Below, one piece after another: positions 10,182 through 20,771 of a stretch of 64,000 nucleotides of DNA. The DNA lies in assembly GCA_003142255.1 (NCBI GenBank), contig PLLO01000012.1:124001-188000 (forward strand), in the 5' to 3' direction. Numbering within the stretch: the first letter of the stretch is position 1; each line of letters starts with the position of its first letter. The notes under the pieces were generated by a model, which worked only from the letters and a program-made list of their open reading frames with translations, was not told the origin of the DNA and searched no databases. Position numbers and translations under genes: made by a program. The stretch is from Bacteroidales bacterium (GTDB taxonomy: Bacteria; Bacteroidota; Bacteroidia; Bacteroidales; VadinHA17).

Positions 10182-10353
10182 ATGTTCGTAATTATTGAGT
10201 GTATTTTTTACATTTATTAATTTAATTTAATAGATTTGTAAGGAACAAGTTATTTCCGGTAAGCATCCTGTAATACCTGGGACATGAAAATATGCAGTTT
10301 TCCACCGAATCCAAATCGAATAAATAACATATTTAAATTTTAAAGCAATTGAT

Positions 10354-12033
10354 ATGGCAACATTAGACTGGATCATCCTGATTATGTTCTTTTCGTGCCT
10401 TGTTGGAGTTGTATTATGGGTAGTAAAGCACAAAAAAGACGACACAAGTGACTATTTTCTTTCAGGCCGCAGTGAAACCTGGCTTGCAGTGGGCGCGGCA
10501 ATTTTTGCTGCAAATATTGGTTCTGAACACCTTGTAGGGCTCTCCGGAGCCGGAGCAGAAAGCGGAATGGCAATGGCTCACTGGGAGATGCAGGGATGGA
10601 TGATCCTTGTCCTGGGCTGGGTCTTCGTCCCGTTTTATTCCCACAGTAAGGTGTTTACCATGCCTGAATTCCTGATGAACCGTTATAACAAGAACACAAG
10701 TTCTACTCTTTCAATTATCACGCTGGTAAGCTATGTGCTGACAAAAGTTTCTGTAACTGCCTTTACCGGAGGTATTTTCCTGCAATCGGTAATGGGTATC
10801 AATTTCTGGTATGGAGCGGTGGGACTGGTGCTTATAACCGGAATATTTACTGTTTTAGGAGGTATGAAGGGCATCATGACTATTTCAGTCATACAGGCTC
10901 CTATCCTCATTTTAGGTGCTTTCACCATTCTGATCTTAGCGCTGTTAAAAGTTGGAAACGGAACTCTTATCGACGGCTGGCACGAAACTGTAAAATATGC
11001 AAGCAGCAACGGCATGACCAACATGCATCTCTTTCATCCCAAAGGCGATATATGGTATGATAAATTCCCCGGATTCAGTGTATTTTTTGGTGCTGCTATT
11101 ATTGGTTTCTGGTACTGGTGTACCGATCAGCATATCGTTCAGAGAGCTCTGGCTGCAAAAGACCTGAAACAAGCCCGGAAAGGAACTATTTTTGCAGGCT
11201 TCCTGAAGGTTCTGCCTGTATTCATTTTTTTAATTCCGGGTATTATAGCAGCGGCATTAAGAGCCAAGGGTATTCTTCTTTTTACTGATAATAATGAAGC
11301 TTACGGCAGCCTTGTGAGCACCCTGTTGCCGATGGGCGTCAAAGGTATCGTAGTTGTTGGTTTTATAGCTGCCCTTATGACTTCCCTTGCTGCGCACTTT
11401 AATTCATCAGCGACTCTGTTTACTATCGACTTTTATAAGCACCATCGTCCCGATGCCAGTGAACATAAACTGGTGGTGGTTGGCCGTATTGCGACTGTTT
11501 CGGTAGTCATATTAGGCTTAGTCTGGATCCCTATTATGAAAAGTATCGGATCGGTGCTTTATGAATATCTGCAAAATGTTCAGTCACTGATTGCTCCTGC
11601 AATTGCTGCTGTGTTCATTTTAGGAGTATTTAACCGCAAGATCACACCAAAAGCAGGTGAATGGGGATTATTGATCGGTGCTTTAATAGGTCTTTTCAGG
11701 CTTGTCCTTATGGTTTTCGATCCAGGCAGCCACTTCGATCAGGTAACTCAGAAACTGGTTACTGACCCTTCACTTCATACTGGTATTTTTGCCATCCTCA
11801 AGATCAACTGGCTCCATTTCTGTATATTCCTGTTCTTCTTTACAATGGCTTTAATGGTAGTCATCAGTATGTTTACTCCGAAAGCCGGAGAACAGCAATT
11901 ACAGGGATTGACCTATTTCTCGCAAACTCCTGACCAGATAAAAGAAACACGCGAAAGCTGGAGTGTTGTCGATATTGTCACTTCACTTGTAGTTGTAGCT
12001 GTTTGCGTTGCATTCTATATTTATTTTTGGTAA
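10354..12033 (+). CDS. SSS-family sodium:sugar symporter (SGLT-like, probable arabinose transporter)
   Basis: SDYFLSGRSETWLAVGAAIFAANIGSEHLVGLSGAGAESGMA, WYWCTDQHIVQRALAAKDLKQARKG; first gene of the ara cluster. Confidence 0.88.
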   Translation: MATLDWIILIMFFSCLVGVVLWVVKHKKDDTSDYFLSGRSETWLAVGAAIFAANIGSEHLVGLSGAGAESGMAMAHWEMQGWMILVLGWVFVPFYSHSKVFTMPEFLMNRYNKNTSSTLSIITLVSYVLTKVSVTAFTGGIFLQSVMGINFWYGAVGLVLITGIFTVLGGMKGIMTISVIQAPILILGAFTILILALLKVGNGTLIDGWHETVKYASSNGMTNMHLFHPKGDIWYDKFPGFSVFFGAAIIGFWYWCTDQHIVQRALAAKDLKQARKGTIFAGFLKVLPVFIFLIPGIIAAALRAKGILLFTDNNEAYGSLVSTLLPMGVKGIVVVGFIAALMTSLAAHFNSSATLFTIDFYKHHRPDASEHKLVVVGRIATVSVVILGLVWIPIMKSIGSVLYEYLQNVQSLIAPAIAAVFILGVFNRKITPKAGEWGLLIGALIGLFRLVLMVFDPGSHFDQVTQKLVTDPSLHTGIFAILKINWLHFCIFLFFFTMALMVVISMFTPKAGEQQLQGLTYFSQTPDQIKETRESWSVVDIVTSLVVVAVCVAFYIYFW

Positions 12034-12066
12034 AAGAAAAAAATAATGAATCATTTTTATTTTTTT

Positions 12067-12144
12067 AAACCCCCTTCCCAACCTTCCCCCACAGGGGGAA
12101 GGAGTTTGTCTTAGTTTCCCGCTCTGCGGGACGGGAAAGAGGGT
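12067..12144. repeat. Multi-hairpin intergenic repeat (AACCCCCTTCCCAACCTTCCCCCACAGGGGGAAGGAG...TTTCCCGCTCTGCGGGACGGGAAAGAGGGT)
   Basis: Layout shared with 45333-45392. Confidence 0.7.
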
Positions 12145-12175
12145 ATTCAAAATCAATAATTAAAAACTAATTAAT

Positions 12176-13669
12176 ATGGAAAAACTTAAAAGCAGGGAGA
12201 TATGGTTTGTAACAGGAAGCCAGCATCTCTATGGTCCTGAGACACTCAAACAGGTGGCTGCCGATTCTGCAAAAATTGCAGCTTCGCTCGATAAGTCACC
12301 GGTGATCTCTCAGAAAATTGTATTCAAACCGGTTCTCACAACTCCTGAATCAGTATTTGAGCTTTGCTCAGAGGCAAACAATTCGAAAAAATGTATCGGG
12401 ATTATTGCCTGGATGCATACTTTTTCTCCGGCTAAAATGTGGATAAGGGGACTGATGGTCCTAAATAAGCCATTTCTTCATTTTCATACGCAGCTTAACC
12501 GCGATATACCCTGGAATACCATCGACATGGATTTCATGAACCTGAACCAGTCAGCGCATGGTGACCGCGAATTCGGATTTATTGGCACCAGGCTCAGGCT
12601 GAACAGGAAGGTTGTTGTCGGTCATTATCAGGATGCCGAGGCTGTCGACCGCATAGCCGTCTGGATAAGGGCCGCTGCCGCCCTCGATGACAGCCGCAAT
12701 ATGAAGCTCGCACGTTTTGGAGACAATATGCGCGACGTGGCAGTAACTGAAGGCAATAAGGTTAGCGCACAGATAAAAATGGGGTATTCGGTTTATGGAT
12801 ATGGGATAGGAGACCTTGCTAAAGTGGTCAATGATGTTTCGGCCGGAGCAATCAAAAAACTTGTTGCCCAATATGGCTCTGAATATAAAATGACCAAAGC
12901 AGTTGCAACTTCTGAGACGCTTAAAGAAGCTGCAAGAATTGAGCTGGGGATGGAAGCATTCCTTGAAGCAGGTAATTTCAAGGCTTTCACCACTACCTTC
13001 GAGGATCTGCATGGACTGAAACAGCTTCCGGGTATTGCAGTACAACGGCTGATGGAAAAAGGATATGGATTCGGAGCTGAGGGCGACTGGAAAACTGCTG
13101 CCCTGGTACGTTCAATGAAAGTGATGTCACAGGGTCTGAAAGGCGGAACATCGTTCATGGAAGATTATACCTATCATTTCGATCCGAAAGGAATGAGAAT
13201 CCTCGGTGCACATATGCTTGAAGTATGCCCGACAATTGCCAGCGGAAAACCATCGCTTGAAATTCATCAGCTGTCAATTGGAGGCAAAGCCGATCCTGCA
13301 AGACTTGTATTCAAAACAGCTCCGGGTAAGGCAGTCGCCGCCTCAGTAATCGATCTTGGGAATAGGTTCAGGATGATCGTAAATGATCTTGTGGTGGTTA
13401 AGTGTCCTGATATGCCAAAACTGCCGGTAGCAAGCGTTTTGTGGACTCCGATGCCCGACCTTAAGACAGGTGCTGCTGCATGGATCTTTGCAGGAGGCGC
13501 TCACCATACAGGTTTCAGCACAGCTATTGATTCTGAATACCTTGATGATTTTGCAGGTATGCTCGGTATCGAATTTGTACATATTAACAACAAATGCGAC
13601 CTGACTGAATTCAGAAAAGAGCTTAGATGGAACGAAGTATTTTATCGCCTCGATGGAGGAATGAGCTAG
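12176..13669 (+). CDS. araA: L-arabinose isomerase
   Basis: [36 protein letters not shown]; full-length (497 aa). Confidence 0.97.
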   Translation: MEKLKSREIWFVTGSQHLYGPETLKQVAADSAKIAASLDKSPVISQKIVFKPVLTTPESVFELCSEANNSKKCIGIIAWMHTFSPAKMWIRGLMVLNKPFLHFHTQLNRDIPWNTIDMDFMNLNQSAHGDREFGFIGTRLRLNRKVVVGHYQDAEAVDRIAVWIRAAAALDDSRNMKLARFGDNMRDVAVTEGNKVSAQIKMGYSVYGYGIGDLAKVVNDVSAGAIKKLVAQYGSEYKMTKAVATSETLKEAARIELGMEAFLEAGNFKAFTTTFEDLHGLKQLPGIAVQRLMEKGYGFGAEGDWKTAALVRSMKVMSQGLKGGTSFMEDYTYHFDPKGMRILGAHMLEVCPTIASGKPSLEIHQLSIGGKADPARLVFKTAPGKAVAASVIDLGNRFRMIVNDLVVVKCPDMPKLPVASVLWTPMPDLKTGAAAWIFAGGAHHTGFSTAIDSEYLDDFAGMLGIEFVHINNKCDLTEFRKELRWNEVFYRLDGGMS

Positions 13670-13704
13670 AGAGTTCTGAATTAATCACTTAATACGGAAT
13701 ACCC

Positions 13705-14406
13705 ATGAAATTATATTCGATGCATAGCAAGTTCTATGTTGCAGTCGATTGTATAATCTTTGGCTATGATATTGCTGAAAAAGAGATAAAACTGCTGCTT
13801 ATTAAGAGAAGCTTTGAACCTGCAAAGGGTAAATGGTCCCTTGCCGGAGGGTTTGTCAATGAAGATGAGAGCCTCGATGCTGCAGCTTCAAGGGTATTAA
13901 CAAGCCTCACAGGACTTAAGAATGTTTATATGAAGCAGCTTCATAGTTATGGCGAACTGAAGAGAGACCCTGAGGCAAGGGTCATTTCAGCCGCTTACTG
14001 GTCACTCATCAAGATAAAGGACATCGACAAGGAGCTTTCTGATAAGAACGAAGCTCACTGGCAGTCGTTAAAGGAACTTCCGAAGCTGATTTTTGATCAC
14101 CAGGCTATGGTCGATAATGCCATGAGTGAGCTTCAGACGCAGATTAAAATCAAACCTGTCGGCTTTGAGCTTCTTCCTGAGAAATTCACCCTTGTACAGC
14201 TCCTCGACCTCTACGAGGCAATCTATCAGAGAACAATTGATAAAAGGAACTTCAGGAAGAAGATCATAACAATGAACGTCCTTGAAAAACTTGATGAAAA
14301 GGAAAAAGTGACTTCCAAAAGGGGAGCTTTCTATTTCAGGTTCATAAAAGAAAGATACAAGATGCTGGTGCTTGATGGATTCTATTTCAACCTCGATGTG
14401 AACTGA
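13705..14406 (+). CDS. araR: Nudix-related transcriptional regulator of arabinose metabolism (AraR/NrtR-type)
   Basis: N-terminal Nudix-fold domain with a degenerate Nudix box (GGFVNEDESLDAAASRVLTSLTGL), C-terminal winged-helix-like region (FTLVQLLDLYEAIYQRTIDKRNFRKKI); between araA and araD. Confidence 0.85.
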   Translation: MKLYSMHSKFYVAVDCIIFGYDIAEKEIKLLLIKRSFEPAKGKWSLAGGFVNEDESLDAAASRVLTSLTGLKNVYMKQLHSYGELKRDPEARVISAAYWSLIKIKDIDKELSDKNEAHWQSLKELPKLIFDHQAMVDNAMSELQTQIKIKPVGFELLPEKFTLVQLLDLYEAIYQRTIDKRNFRKKIITMNVLEKLDEKEKVTSKRGAFYFRFIKERYKMLVLDGFYFNLDVN

Positions 14407-14442
14407 GCATAAATTTTTTTATAATTCAATTATTAATCCGAA

Positions 14443-15138
14443 ATGCTTGATAAATTAAAAATCAGTGTATTTAAGGCTAACCTCGATCTTGTCGACCAGG
14501 GACTTGTGATCCATACCTGGGGAAATGCAAGCGGGAGAGACAAATCTACGGGACTGATAGTAATAAAACCTTCAGGAGTCCGATATGGGTCAATGAAACC
14601 GGAAGATATGGTTGTCATCGATCCGGAAGGGAAGGTGGTGGAGGGAAAGAACAAGCCATCAACCGACGCGCCGACGCACCTGATGCTTTATAAGAAATAT
14701 GATGCTATCAACGGAATCGTTCACACTCATTCAACATATGCAACATCATGGGCTCAGGCCGGAAAGGCGATCCCTCCATTCGGGACAACCCATGCCGACC
14801 ACTTCTACGGGCCGGTTCCCTGTTCCAGGAAGCTGACTAAAAAGGAGATCAGTAATGATTATGAGATCAATACCGGCAAGGTGATTATCGAAGCTCTTCG
14901 GGATGCTGATCCGCTTACCATTCCGTCTGTTCTTGTCAACTGCCATGGTCCTTTCTGCTGGGGAAAAGATGCTGAAGAGGCTGTTTATAATGCTATAGCG
15001 CTTGAAGAGATCGCGAGGATGGCTTTTTATACCGTTCTTCTTGGGCAAAAAGAACCTGTCGACCAGTATCTCCTCGATAAGCATTATCTCAGGAAGCATG
15101 GCAAGGATGCCTATTATGGACAGAAAAAATCAAATTAA
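14443..15138 (+). CDS. araD: L-ribulose-5-phosphate 4-epimerase
   Basis: GLVIHTWGNASGRD, IVHTHSTYATSWAQAG, LVNCHGPFCWGKDAEEAVYNA. Confidence 0.96.
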   Translation: MLDKLKISVFKANLDLVDQGLVIHTWGNASGRDKSTGLIVIKPSGVRYGSMKPEDMVVIDPEGKVVEGKNKPSTDAPTHLMLYKKYDAINGIVHTHSTYATSWAQAGKAIPPFGTTHADHFYGPVPCSRKLTKKEISNDYEINTGKVIIEALRDADPLTIPSVLVNCHGPFCWGKDAEEAVYNAIALEEIARMAFYTVLLGQKEPVDQYLLDKHYLRKHGKDAYYGQKKSN

Positions 15139-15153
15139 TTTACATTTTCAGGT

Positions 15154-16827
15154 ATGACAAAAAAATATGTTATCGGGATCGATTATGGCACGGATTCGGT
15201 CCGGTCGGTGGTTGTTGACACAACTAACGGCAAAATTGAAGGCACTTCAGTATTTGACTATCCAAGGTGGAAAAAAGGGCTCTACTGCGATCCTTCATCA
15301 AACCGGTTTCGCCAGCACCCTCTCGATTATATCGAAGGGCTTGAACAATCGGTGAAAGGAGCCTTAAAAGGATTGAGCGCCGAGGTTATTAAAAATATAT
15401 CCGGGATAACAGTCGATACTACCGGTTCAACGCCAGTGGCTGTCGATAAGGAAGGAGTTCCTTTATCTATGAAACCCGGGTTTGAAAACGATCCGGATGC
15501 CATGTTCGTTCTCTGGAAGGATCACACTGGTGTAAAAGAGGCTGCCGAGATCAATGAACTGGCAAGATCGTGGGGTGGTACTGACTTTACAAAATATGAA
15601 GGAGGGATCTATTCATCAGAATGGTTCTGGGCAAAGATCCTTCATGTTCTGAGGAACAGCGAAAAAGTAAGGGGAATCGCATTCTCATGGGTTGAGCACT
15701 GCGACTGGATTCCTGCATTAATAACCGGAAATACAGACCCTCTTAAGCTTAAGCGGGGACGCTGTTCAGCCGGGCATAAGGCAATGTGGCATGAAGAGTT
15801 CAATGGCCTTCCCGATGAGAAATTCCTTGTAAAGCTCGATCCTCTCCTTAAAGGACTGAGGGAGCATCTCTACAGGGAGACATATACCTGCGACGTGCCG
15901 GTTGGAACAATCTCGGCCGAATGGGCTGCTAAGCTTGGTATACCGGGCGATGTTAAAGTAGGTGCCGGTGCTTTCGATGCACATCTGGGAGCTATAGGAG
16001 GTGAAATTCAGCCTTACCAGCTTATAAAGGTCATGGGAACTTCTACATGCGATATGATCGTGGCTCCGTTTAGTAAATCAGGAGAAAAGCTTGTTGCAGG
16101 TATATGCGGCCAGGTCGATGGCTCAATAATCCCGGGGATGCTGGGGCTTGAAGCCGGACAGTCAGCTTTTGGTGATGTATACGCCTGGTTCGGCAGACTG
16201 CTGCTGTGGCCTGTGAATGAGATAATTGCAAAAATGGAATGGCTCGATGATACCTCAAAGGAAAGGATAAGTAAGGAGAGTGCTGACCTGATAATTGCGG
16301 AACTGAGCCGTCAGGCAGAATCGATTCCTGAAGAGGAAACGGCTCTTATTGCGCTCGACTGGCTGAATGGCAGAAGGACACCTGATGCCGACCAGTCACT
16401 TAAAGGAGCAATTGCAGGGCTGACCCTGGGCTCAGATGCACCTAGGATATTCAAAGCACTTGTTGAAGCTACCGCTTTTGGATCGAGAATGATAAATGAA
16501 AGATTCATATCGGAGGGCGTTCGGATTGATGGCGTGATTGCAATCGGGGGAGTGGCCAAAAAAAATCCTTATGTAATGCAGATCGTTTCTGACGTTCTGA
16601 ATATGCCGATCAAAGTGGCAACCTCGGACCAGACATGCGCCATGGGTTCAGCAATGGCAGCTTCTGTTGTGGCTGGCATCTATCAAGACATCCCTGCTGC
16701 ACAGAAAGCTATGGGCGGGGGATTTGAAAAAGAATACAAACCAAATCCGGCAAAAGCAAAGAAATATAATGAACTCTTTGAAAAATATAAAAAACTCGGA
16801 TCGTTTATTGAGAAAGAACTAAAATAA
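15154..16827 (+). CDS. araB: Ribulokinase
   Basis: YVIGIDYGTDSVRSVVVD, MFVLWKDHT, GTSTCDMIVAP, ALDWLNGRRTPDADQSLKGAI. Confidence 0.96.
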   Translation: MTKKYVIGIDYGTDSVRSVVVDTTNGKIEGTSVFDYPRWKKGLYCDPSSNRFRQHPLDYIEGLEQSVKGALKGLSAEVIKNISGITVDTTGSTPVAVDKEGVPLSMKPGFENDPDAMFVLWKDHTGVKEAAEINELARSWGGTDFTKYEGGIYSSEWFWAKILHVLRNSEKVRGIAFSWVEHCDWIPALITGNTDPLKLKRGRCSAGHKAMWHEEFNGLPDEKFLVKLDPLLKGLREHLYRETYTCDVPVGTISAEWAAKLGIPGDVKVGAGAFDAHLGAIGGEIQPYQLIKVMGTSTCDMIVAPFSKSGEKLVAGICGQVDGSIIPGMLGLEAGQSAFGDVYAWFGRLLLWPVNEIIAKMEWLDDTSKERISKESADLIIAELSRQAESIPEEETALIALDWLNGRRTPDADQSLKGAIAGLTLGSDAPRIFKALVEATAFGSRMINERFISEGVRIDGVIAIGGVAKKNPYVMQIVSDVLNMPIKVATSDQTCAMGSAMAASVVAGIYQDIPAAQKAMGGGFEKEYKPNPAKAKKYNELFEKYKKLGSFIEKELK

Positions 16828-16828
16828 T

Positions 16829-16907
16829 CCTTTGTGTTCCTTTGTGCCTTAGTGCCTTTGTGGCAAAAATATAGCCATAAAGACACAAAGACTCTAAGGT
16901 TCACAAA
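16829..16907. repeat. Imperfect inverted repeat of the CTTTGTG family
   Basis: ctttgtgttcctttgtgccttagtgcctttgtggc ... gccataaagacacaaagactctaaggttcacaaag. Confidence 0.75.
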
Positions 16908-16942
16908 GAAGAAAGCATGATAACCCTTTTAATAAATCAAAA

Positions 16943-18508
16943 ATGAAAAAGTATCTATTAGTTTTTACCCTGATTCTATTTTCGTCAGTCATTGCAAATG
17001 CGCAGAAAGAAAATATGGTTGCTGTTAACCAGCTGGTTATAGTTGCCAACCATTCAGGTCCTGTTATCAGCAAGGATATTTATGGCCATTTTTCAGAGCA
17101 CCTTGGAACCTGTATTTATGGTGGTATTTGGGTCGGAACTGATTCGAAGATCCCGAACACCTACGGAATCAGGAACGATGTCCTTTTTGCTCTTCGCGAG
17201 ATGAAAATACCAAATCTTCGCTGGCCGGGCGGATGCTTTGCAGATACTTATCACTGGAGAGACGGAATCGGTCCGCAGGAGAAAAGAGCATCGATTATAA
17301 ATACGAACTGGGGCGGTGTAACCGAGGATAACTCATTCGGAACCCACGAATTCATGAAGCTCACCGAACTTGTAGGATGCGATGCCTATATAAGCGGCAA
17401 TGTCGGTTCAGGCACTGTAAGAGAGATGGCAGATTGGGTTGAATATCTTACCTCTGGCTCTGACAGCCCTATGACCAGGCTCCGTAAGGAAAACGGACAG
17501 GATCAGCCATGGAAGGTAAAATTCTTTGCTATCGGCAACGAAAACTGGGGATGCGGAGGGAATATGACCCCCGAATTCTACGGCGACGTTATGAGACAAT
17601 TCTCCACATATCTAAAGGATTTTTCAGGAAACAGGCTTTACCGCGTCGCATGCGGAGCGAGCGACAATGATCTTCAATGGACTGAAACACTTATGAAGGA
17701 ACCAAAGAACAGGGGCATGTTCCAGGGAATATCACTCCATTACTATTCTGTTCCGGGCGGATGGGGCCGCAAAAGCAGCGCCACCGTTTTTGATGAGAAT
17801 GACTGGTTTGAGACTTTCAGGCTCAATTATGACATGGACAGGATCATCAGGGGACATGCCGCCATTATGGACAGGTACGATCCCATGAAGACCAAAGGCC
17901 TTGTTGTTGATGAATGGGGAAACTGGTTCCAGGTTGAGCCTGGTACAAATCCCGGATTCCTCTATCAGCAGAACACCCTCCGGGACGCAATAACTGCAGC
18001 TATTCACCTTAACATCTTCAATCAGCATGCCGACAGGGTGAAAGTAGCTAACCTTGCCCAGGTTGTGAATGTCCTTCAGTCGGTGATACTCACGAAAGAT
18101 GACAAAATGGTTCTGACACCCACCTATTATGTTTTCAAAATGTTCAAGGTGCACCAGGAAGCACAGCTTCTGAATACCGATCTCCGGTGCGAGGATTATG
18201 TCGTTGGCGACAGGAGAATTCCTGCAATATCTGCATCAGCATCTGTTGATAAAGATGGTAAGATGCATATTTCACTTGCAAACCTCAACCCTAATAAAGA
18301 GATTACAATTACCTGCCCCGTGATCGGTGATACTTTCAAGACGGTCTCTGGTGAAGTTCTTACAGCTAAGGAGATGGCTGCATACAATGATTTTGATAAG
18401 CCTGAATCCGTAAAGCCGGAATCGTTCAGCTCTTTTAACCTGAAGGATGGTATACTGACAGTAAAAATGCCCGCAAAATCAGTCGTAGTACTTGAATTGA
18501 AGAAATAG
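16943..18508 (+). CDS. GH51 alpha-L-arabinofuranosidase, exported
   Basis: Signal peptide; IYGHFSEHLGTCIYGGIWVG, NLRWPGGCFADTYHWRDGIGP, FFAIGNENWGCGGNM, LVVDEWGNW catalytic motifs. Confidence 0.95.
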   Translation: MKKYLLVFTLILFSSVIANAQKENMVAVNQLVIVANHSGPVISKDIYGHFSEHLGTCIYGGIWVGTDSKIPNTYGIRNDVLFALREMKIPNLRWPGGCFADTYHWRDGIGPQEKRASIINTNWGGVTEDNSFGTHEFMKLTELVGCDAYISGNVGSGTVREMADWVEYLTSGSDSPMTRLRKENGQDQPWKVKFFAIGNENWGCGGNMTPEFYGDVMRQFSTYLKDFSGNRLYRVACGASDNDLQWTETLMKEPKNRGMFQGISLHYYSVPGGWGRKSSATVFDENDWFETFRLNYDMDRIIRGHAAIMDRYDPMKTKGLVVDEWGNWFQVEPGTNPGFLYQQNTLRDAITAAIHLNIFNQHADRVKVANLAQVVNVLQSVILTKDDKMVLTPTYYVFKMFKVHQEAQLLNTDLRCEDYVVGDRRIPAISASASVDKDGKMHISLANLNPNKEITITCPVIGDTFKTVSGEVLTAKEMAAYNDFDKPESVKPESFSSFNLKDGILTVKMPAKSVVVLELKK

Positions 18509-18565
18509 AAATAATTTCAGGGAACCGGAGGTTGCTAAAATATAATAAAAAACATTATTTCTTGA

Positions 18566-18663
18566 CTTTGTGTCCTTCATGTTAACCTTCGTGATCCTTT
18601 GTGGTTAAATGATTTAGTTTCACCACAAAGGAGCACAAAGGATGTCACCAGGGAGCACGAAGG
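18566..18663. repeat. Imperfect inverted repeat of the CTTTGTG family (second copy)
   Basis: ctttgtgtccttcatgttaaccttcgtgatcctttgtggttaaatgatttagtttcaccacaaaggagcacaaaggatgtcaccagggagcacgaagg. Confidence 0.75.
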
Positions 18664-18719
18664 CTTTTAGATACCCATATTGAATAAGGTTTTTTCGTTG
18701 AATAAAATTAACTCTTAAT

Positions 18720-20735
18720 ATGAAAAACGGATTAAAGTTATTAGTGTTTCTGGCCGGGCTTATCCTATTTTCCGGATGTTCAAAACAAAGGAAAGCTGAT
18801 TACCCGATCCAGCCTGTCCCGTTCACTTCGGTGAAAGTGACCGATGACTTCTGGGCTCCCAGGATAAAGAAGAACTCGACGGTAACGATACCCATCGCAT
18901 TTTCTTATTGTGAATCAAGCGGCAGGGTTAAGAACTTTGAGATAGCCGGGAAGCTCGATACAGGGAAATTCCAGACTATTTATCCATTTGATGATTCAGA
19001 TGTATATAAAATAATAGAAGGGGCCAGCTATTCGCTTCAGACAAATCCCGATGCGAAGCTTGAGGTATACCTGGATACCTTAATATATAAGATCGGCAAA
19101 GCGCAGGAACCCGACGGTTATCTCTATACCAACCGGACAATTGCAGAAATGCATGGAGGGAAAGGACTTCATGAATGGGCATCAAAAAAAAGGTGGGAAC
19201 AGGATTCCGTACTCAGTCATGAGCTATATAATCTGGGCCATCTTTACGAAGCGGCAGTTGCACATTACCAGGCAACTGGCAAAAAAACTCTTCTCAACAT
19301 TGCCCTCAAATCAGCCGACCTGGTCAATAAGGATTTCGGATGGGACAGGGAGAAAGTCTACCCGGGTCACCAGGTTATTGAGATGGGACTAGTGAAGCTT
19401 TATCGTGTGACAGGAGAGAAGAAATACCTCGATCTGGCTAAATTTTTCCTTGACGTGCGGGGGCCAAAGGGTGAGGCCTATAACCAGGCCAATAAAAAAG
19501 TCATCGACCAGACTGAGGCCGTAGGTCATGCTGTGCGTGCTACCTATATGTATTCGGGAATGGCAGACATTGCCGCAATTGAAAATGACAAGTCTTATCT
19601 TAATGCCATAACAAAGATATGGGAAGATATCGTTTACAGGAAGATATATGTTACAGGCGGCATTGGAGCCACAGGCGGTAATGAAGGCTTTGCCGACCCA
19701 TATGTCCTGCCAAATATGTCGGCCTACTGTGAAACCTGTGCATCGATAGGGGACATTTTTGCGAATCACAGGCTCTTCCTGCTGCATGGCGAGGCAAAGT
19801 ATATTGACATCCTTGAGAAGACCCTTTACAATTCGATGTTGTCAGGAGTCTCATTATCGGCCGATAGGTTCTTTTATCCCAATCCGCTAGAATCAAACGG
19901 CCAGCATGCCAGGAGTGCCTGGTTTGGCTGTGCCTGCTGTCCTTCCAATATTGCAAGATTTGTGCCTGCAATACCAGGTTATATTTATGCCGTAACGGAT
20001 GAGGATCTTTATATTAATTTGTTCATTTCAAATGATGCAAACATAACGGTTGGCAGGACTAAGGTTCAGGTTTCGCAGAAAGCCGGTTTCCCGTGGGATG
20101 GGAAAGTGGAGGTGACAGTAAATCCTGAGAAGAACGCCAGTTTCTCGATTATGATCCGTATTCCGGATTGGGCTCTCAATGAAGCAATTCCGGGAGGGCT
20201 TTATAAATTTGACGACAACCTGAATGAAAAATATAAGATTTCCGTCAACGGTGAGACAAAAGAGTGGGAGATTGAAAACGGTTATGCTGAAATTGAAAGG
20301 CGATGGAAGAGGGGCGACAGAATTGAAATAGATTTTCCCATGCCGGTCAGAAAAGTCATTGCAGACGAAAGGGTTAAGGATGATGCCGGCAAGATTGCCA
20401 TCCAGAGGGGTCCTGTTATTTATTGTGCAGAATGGCCCGACAACGATAATGGTAATGTAAGGAACCTCGTCATAAATAAGGATGCTCCTCTGACTGCAGA
20501 ATTTGTTCCGACCCTTCTTGGAGGTACTGAAGTTATAAAGACAAAAGGCTTCCAGACAAAGAGGACCCTTGACGGTAAAATAGAATCGCTGCCTGAAGAG
20601 CCGGTCACTCTTATTCCTTACGCACTGTGGAATAACCGTGGCCCGGGACAGATGATGGTATGGCTGCCGGTTTCAAAGGAGAGTTCAAATCCTCTTCCTG
20701 CATCTACAATAAAAATAAAAGGTCAGGCTCAATAA
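18720..20735 (+). CDS. GH127-like beta-L-arabinofuranosidase (DUF1680), lipoprotein
   Basis: Lipobox LFSGCS; VKVTDDFWAPRI, CETCASIGDIFANHRLFLLHGEAKYIDILEKTLYN, WFGCACCPSNIARF. Confidence 0.92.
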   Translation: MKNGLKLLVFLAGLILFSGCSKQRKADYPIQPVPFTSVKVTDDFWAPRIKKNSTVTIPIAFSYCESSGRVKNFEIAGKLDTGKFQTIYPFDDSDVYKIIEGASYSLQTNPDAKLEVYLDTLIYKIGKAQEPDGYLYTNRTIAEMHGGKGLHEWASKKRWEQDSVLSHELYNLGHLYEAAVAHYQATGKKTLLNIALKSADLVNKDFGWDREKVYPGHQVIEMGLVKLYRVTGEKKYLDLAKFFLDVRGPKGEAYNQANKKVIDQTEAVGHAVRATYMYSGMADIAAIENDKSYLNAITKIWEDIVYRKIYVTGGIGATGGNEGFADPYVLPNMSAYCETCASIGDIFANHRLFLLHGEAKYIDILEKTLYNSMLSGVSLSADRFFYPNPLESNGQHARSAWFGCACCPSNIARFVPAIPGYIYAVTDEDLYINLFISNDANITVGRTKVQVSQKAGFPWDGKVEVTVNPEKNASFSIMIRIPDWALNEAIPGGLYKFDDNLNEKYKISVNGETKEWEIENGYAEIERRWKRGDRIEIDFPMPVRKVIADERVKDDAGKIAIQRGPVIYCAEWPDNDNGNVRNLVINKDAPLTAEFVPTLLGGTEVIKTKGFQTKRTLDGKIESLPEEPVTLIPYALWNNRGPGQMMVWLPVSKESSNPLPASTIKIKGQAQ

Positions 20736-20771
20736 AGATTTTGCCAGCGGTATTTATAAATGGATAGTTAA

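Noticed and set aside
12551-13045. 164-aa minus-strand ORF inside araA
   Set aside because: Antisense to a clearly coding, full-length araA; composition reads as a shadow ORF with no recognisable motif.
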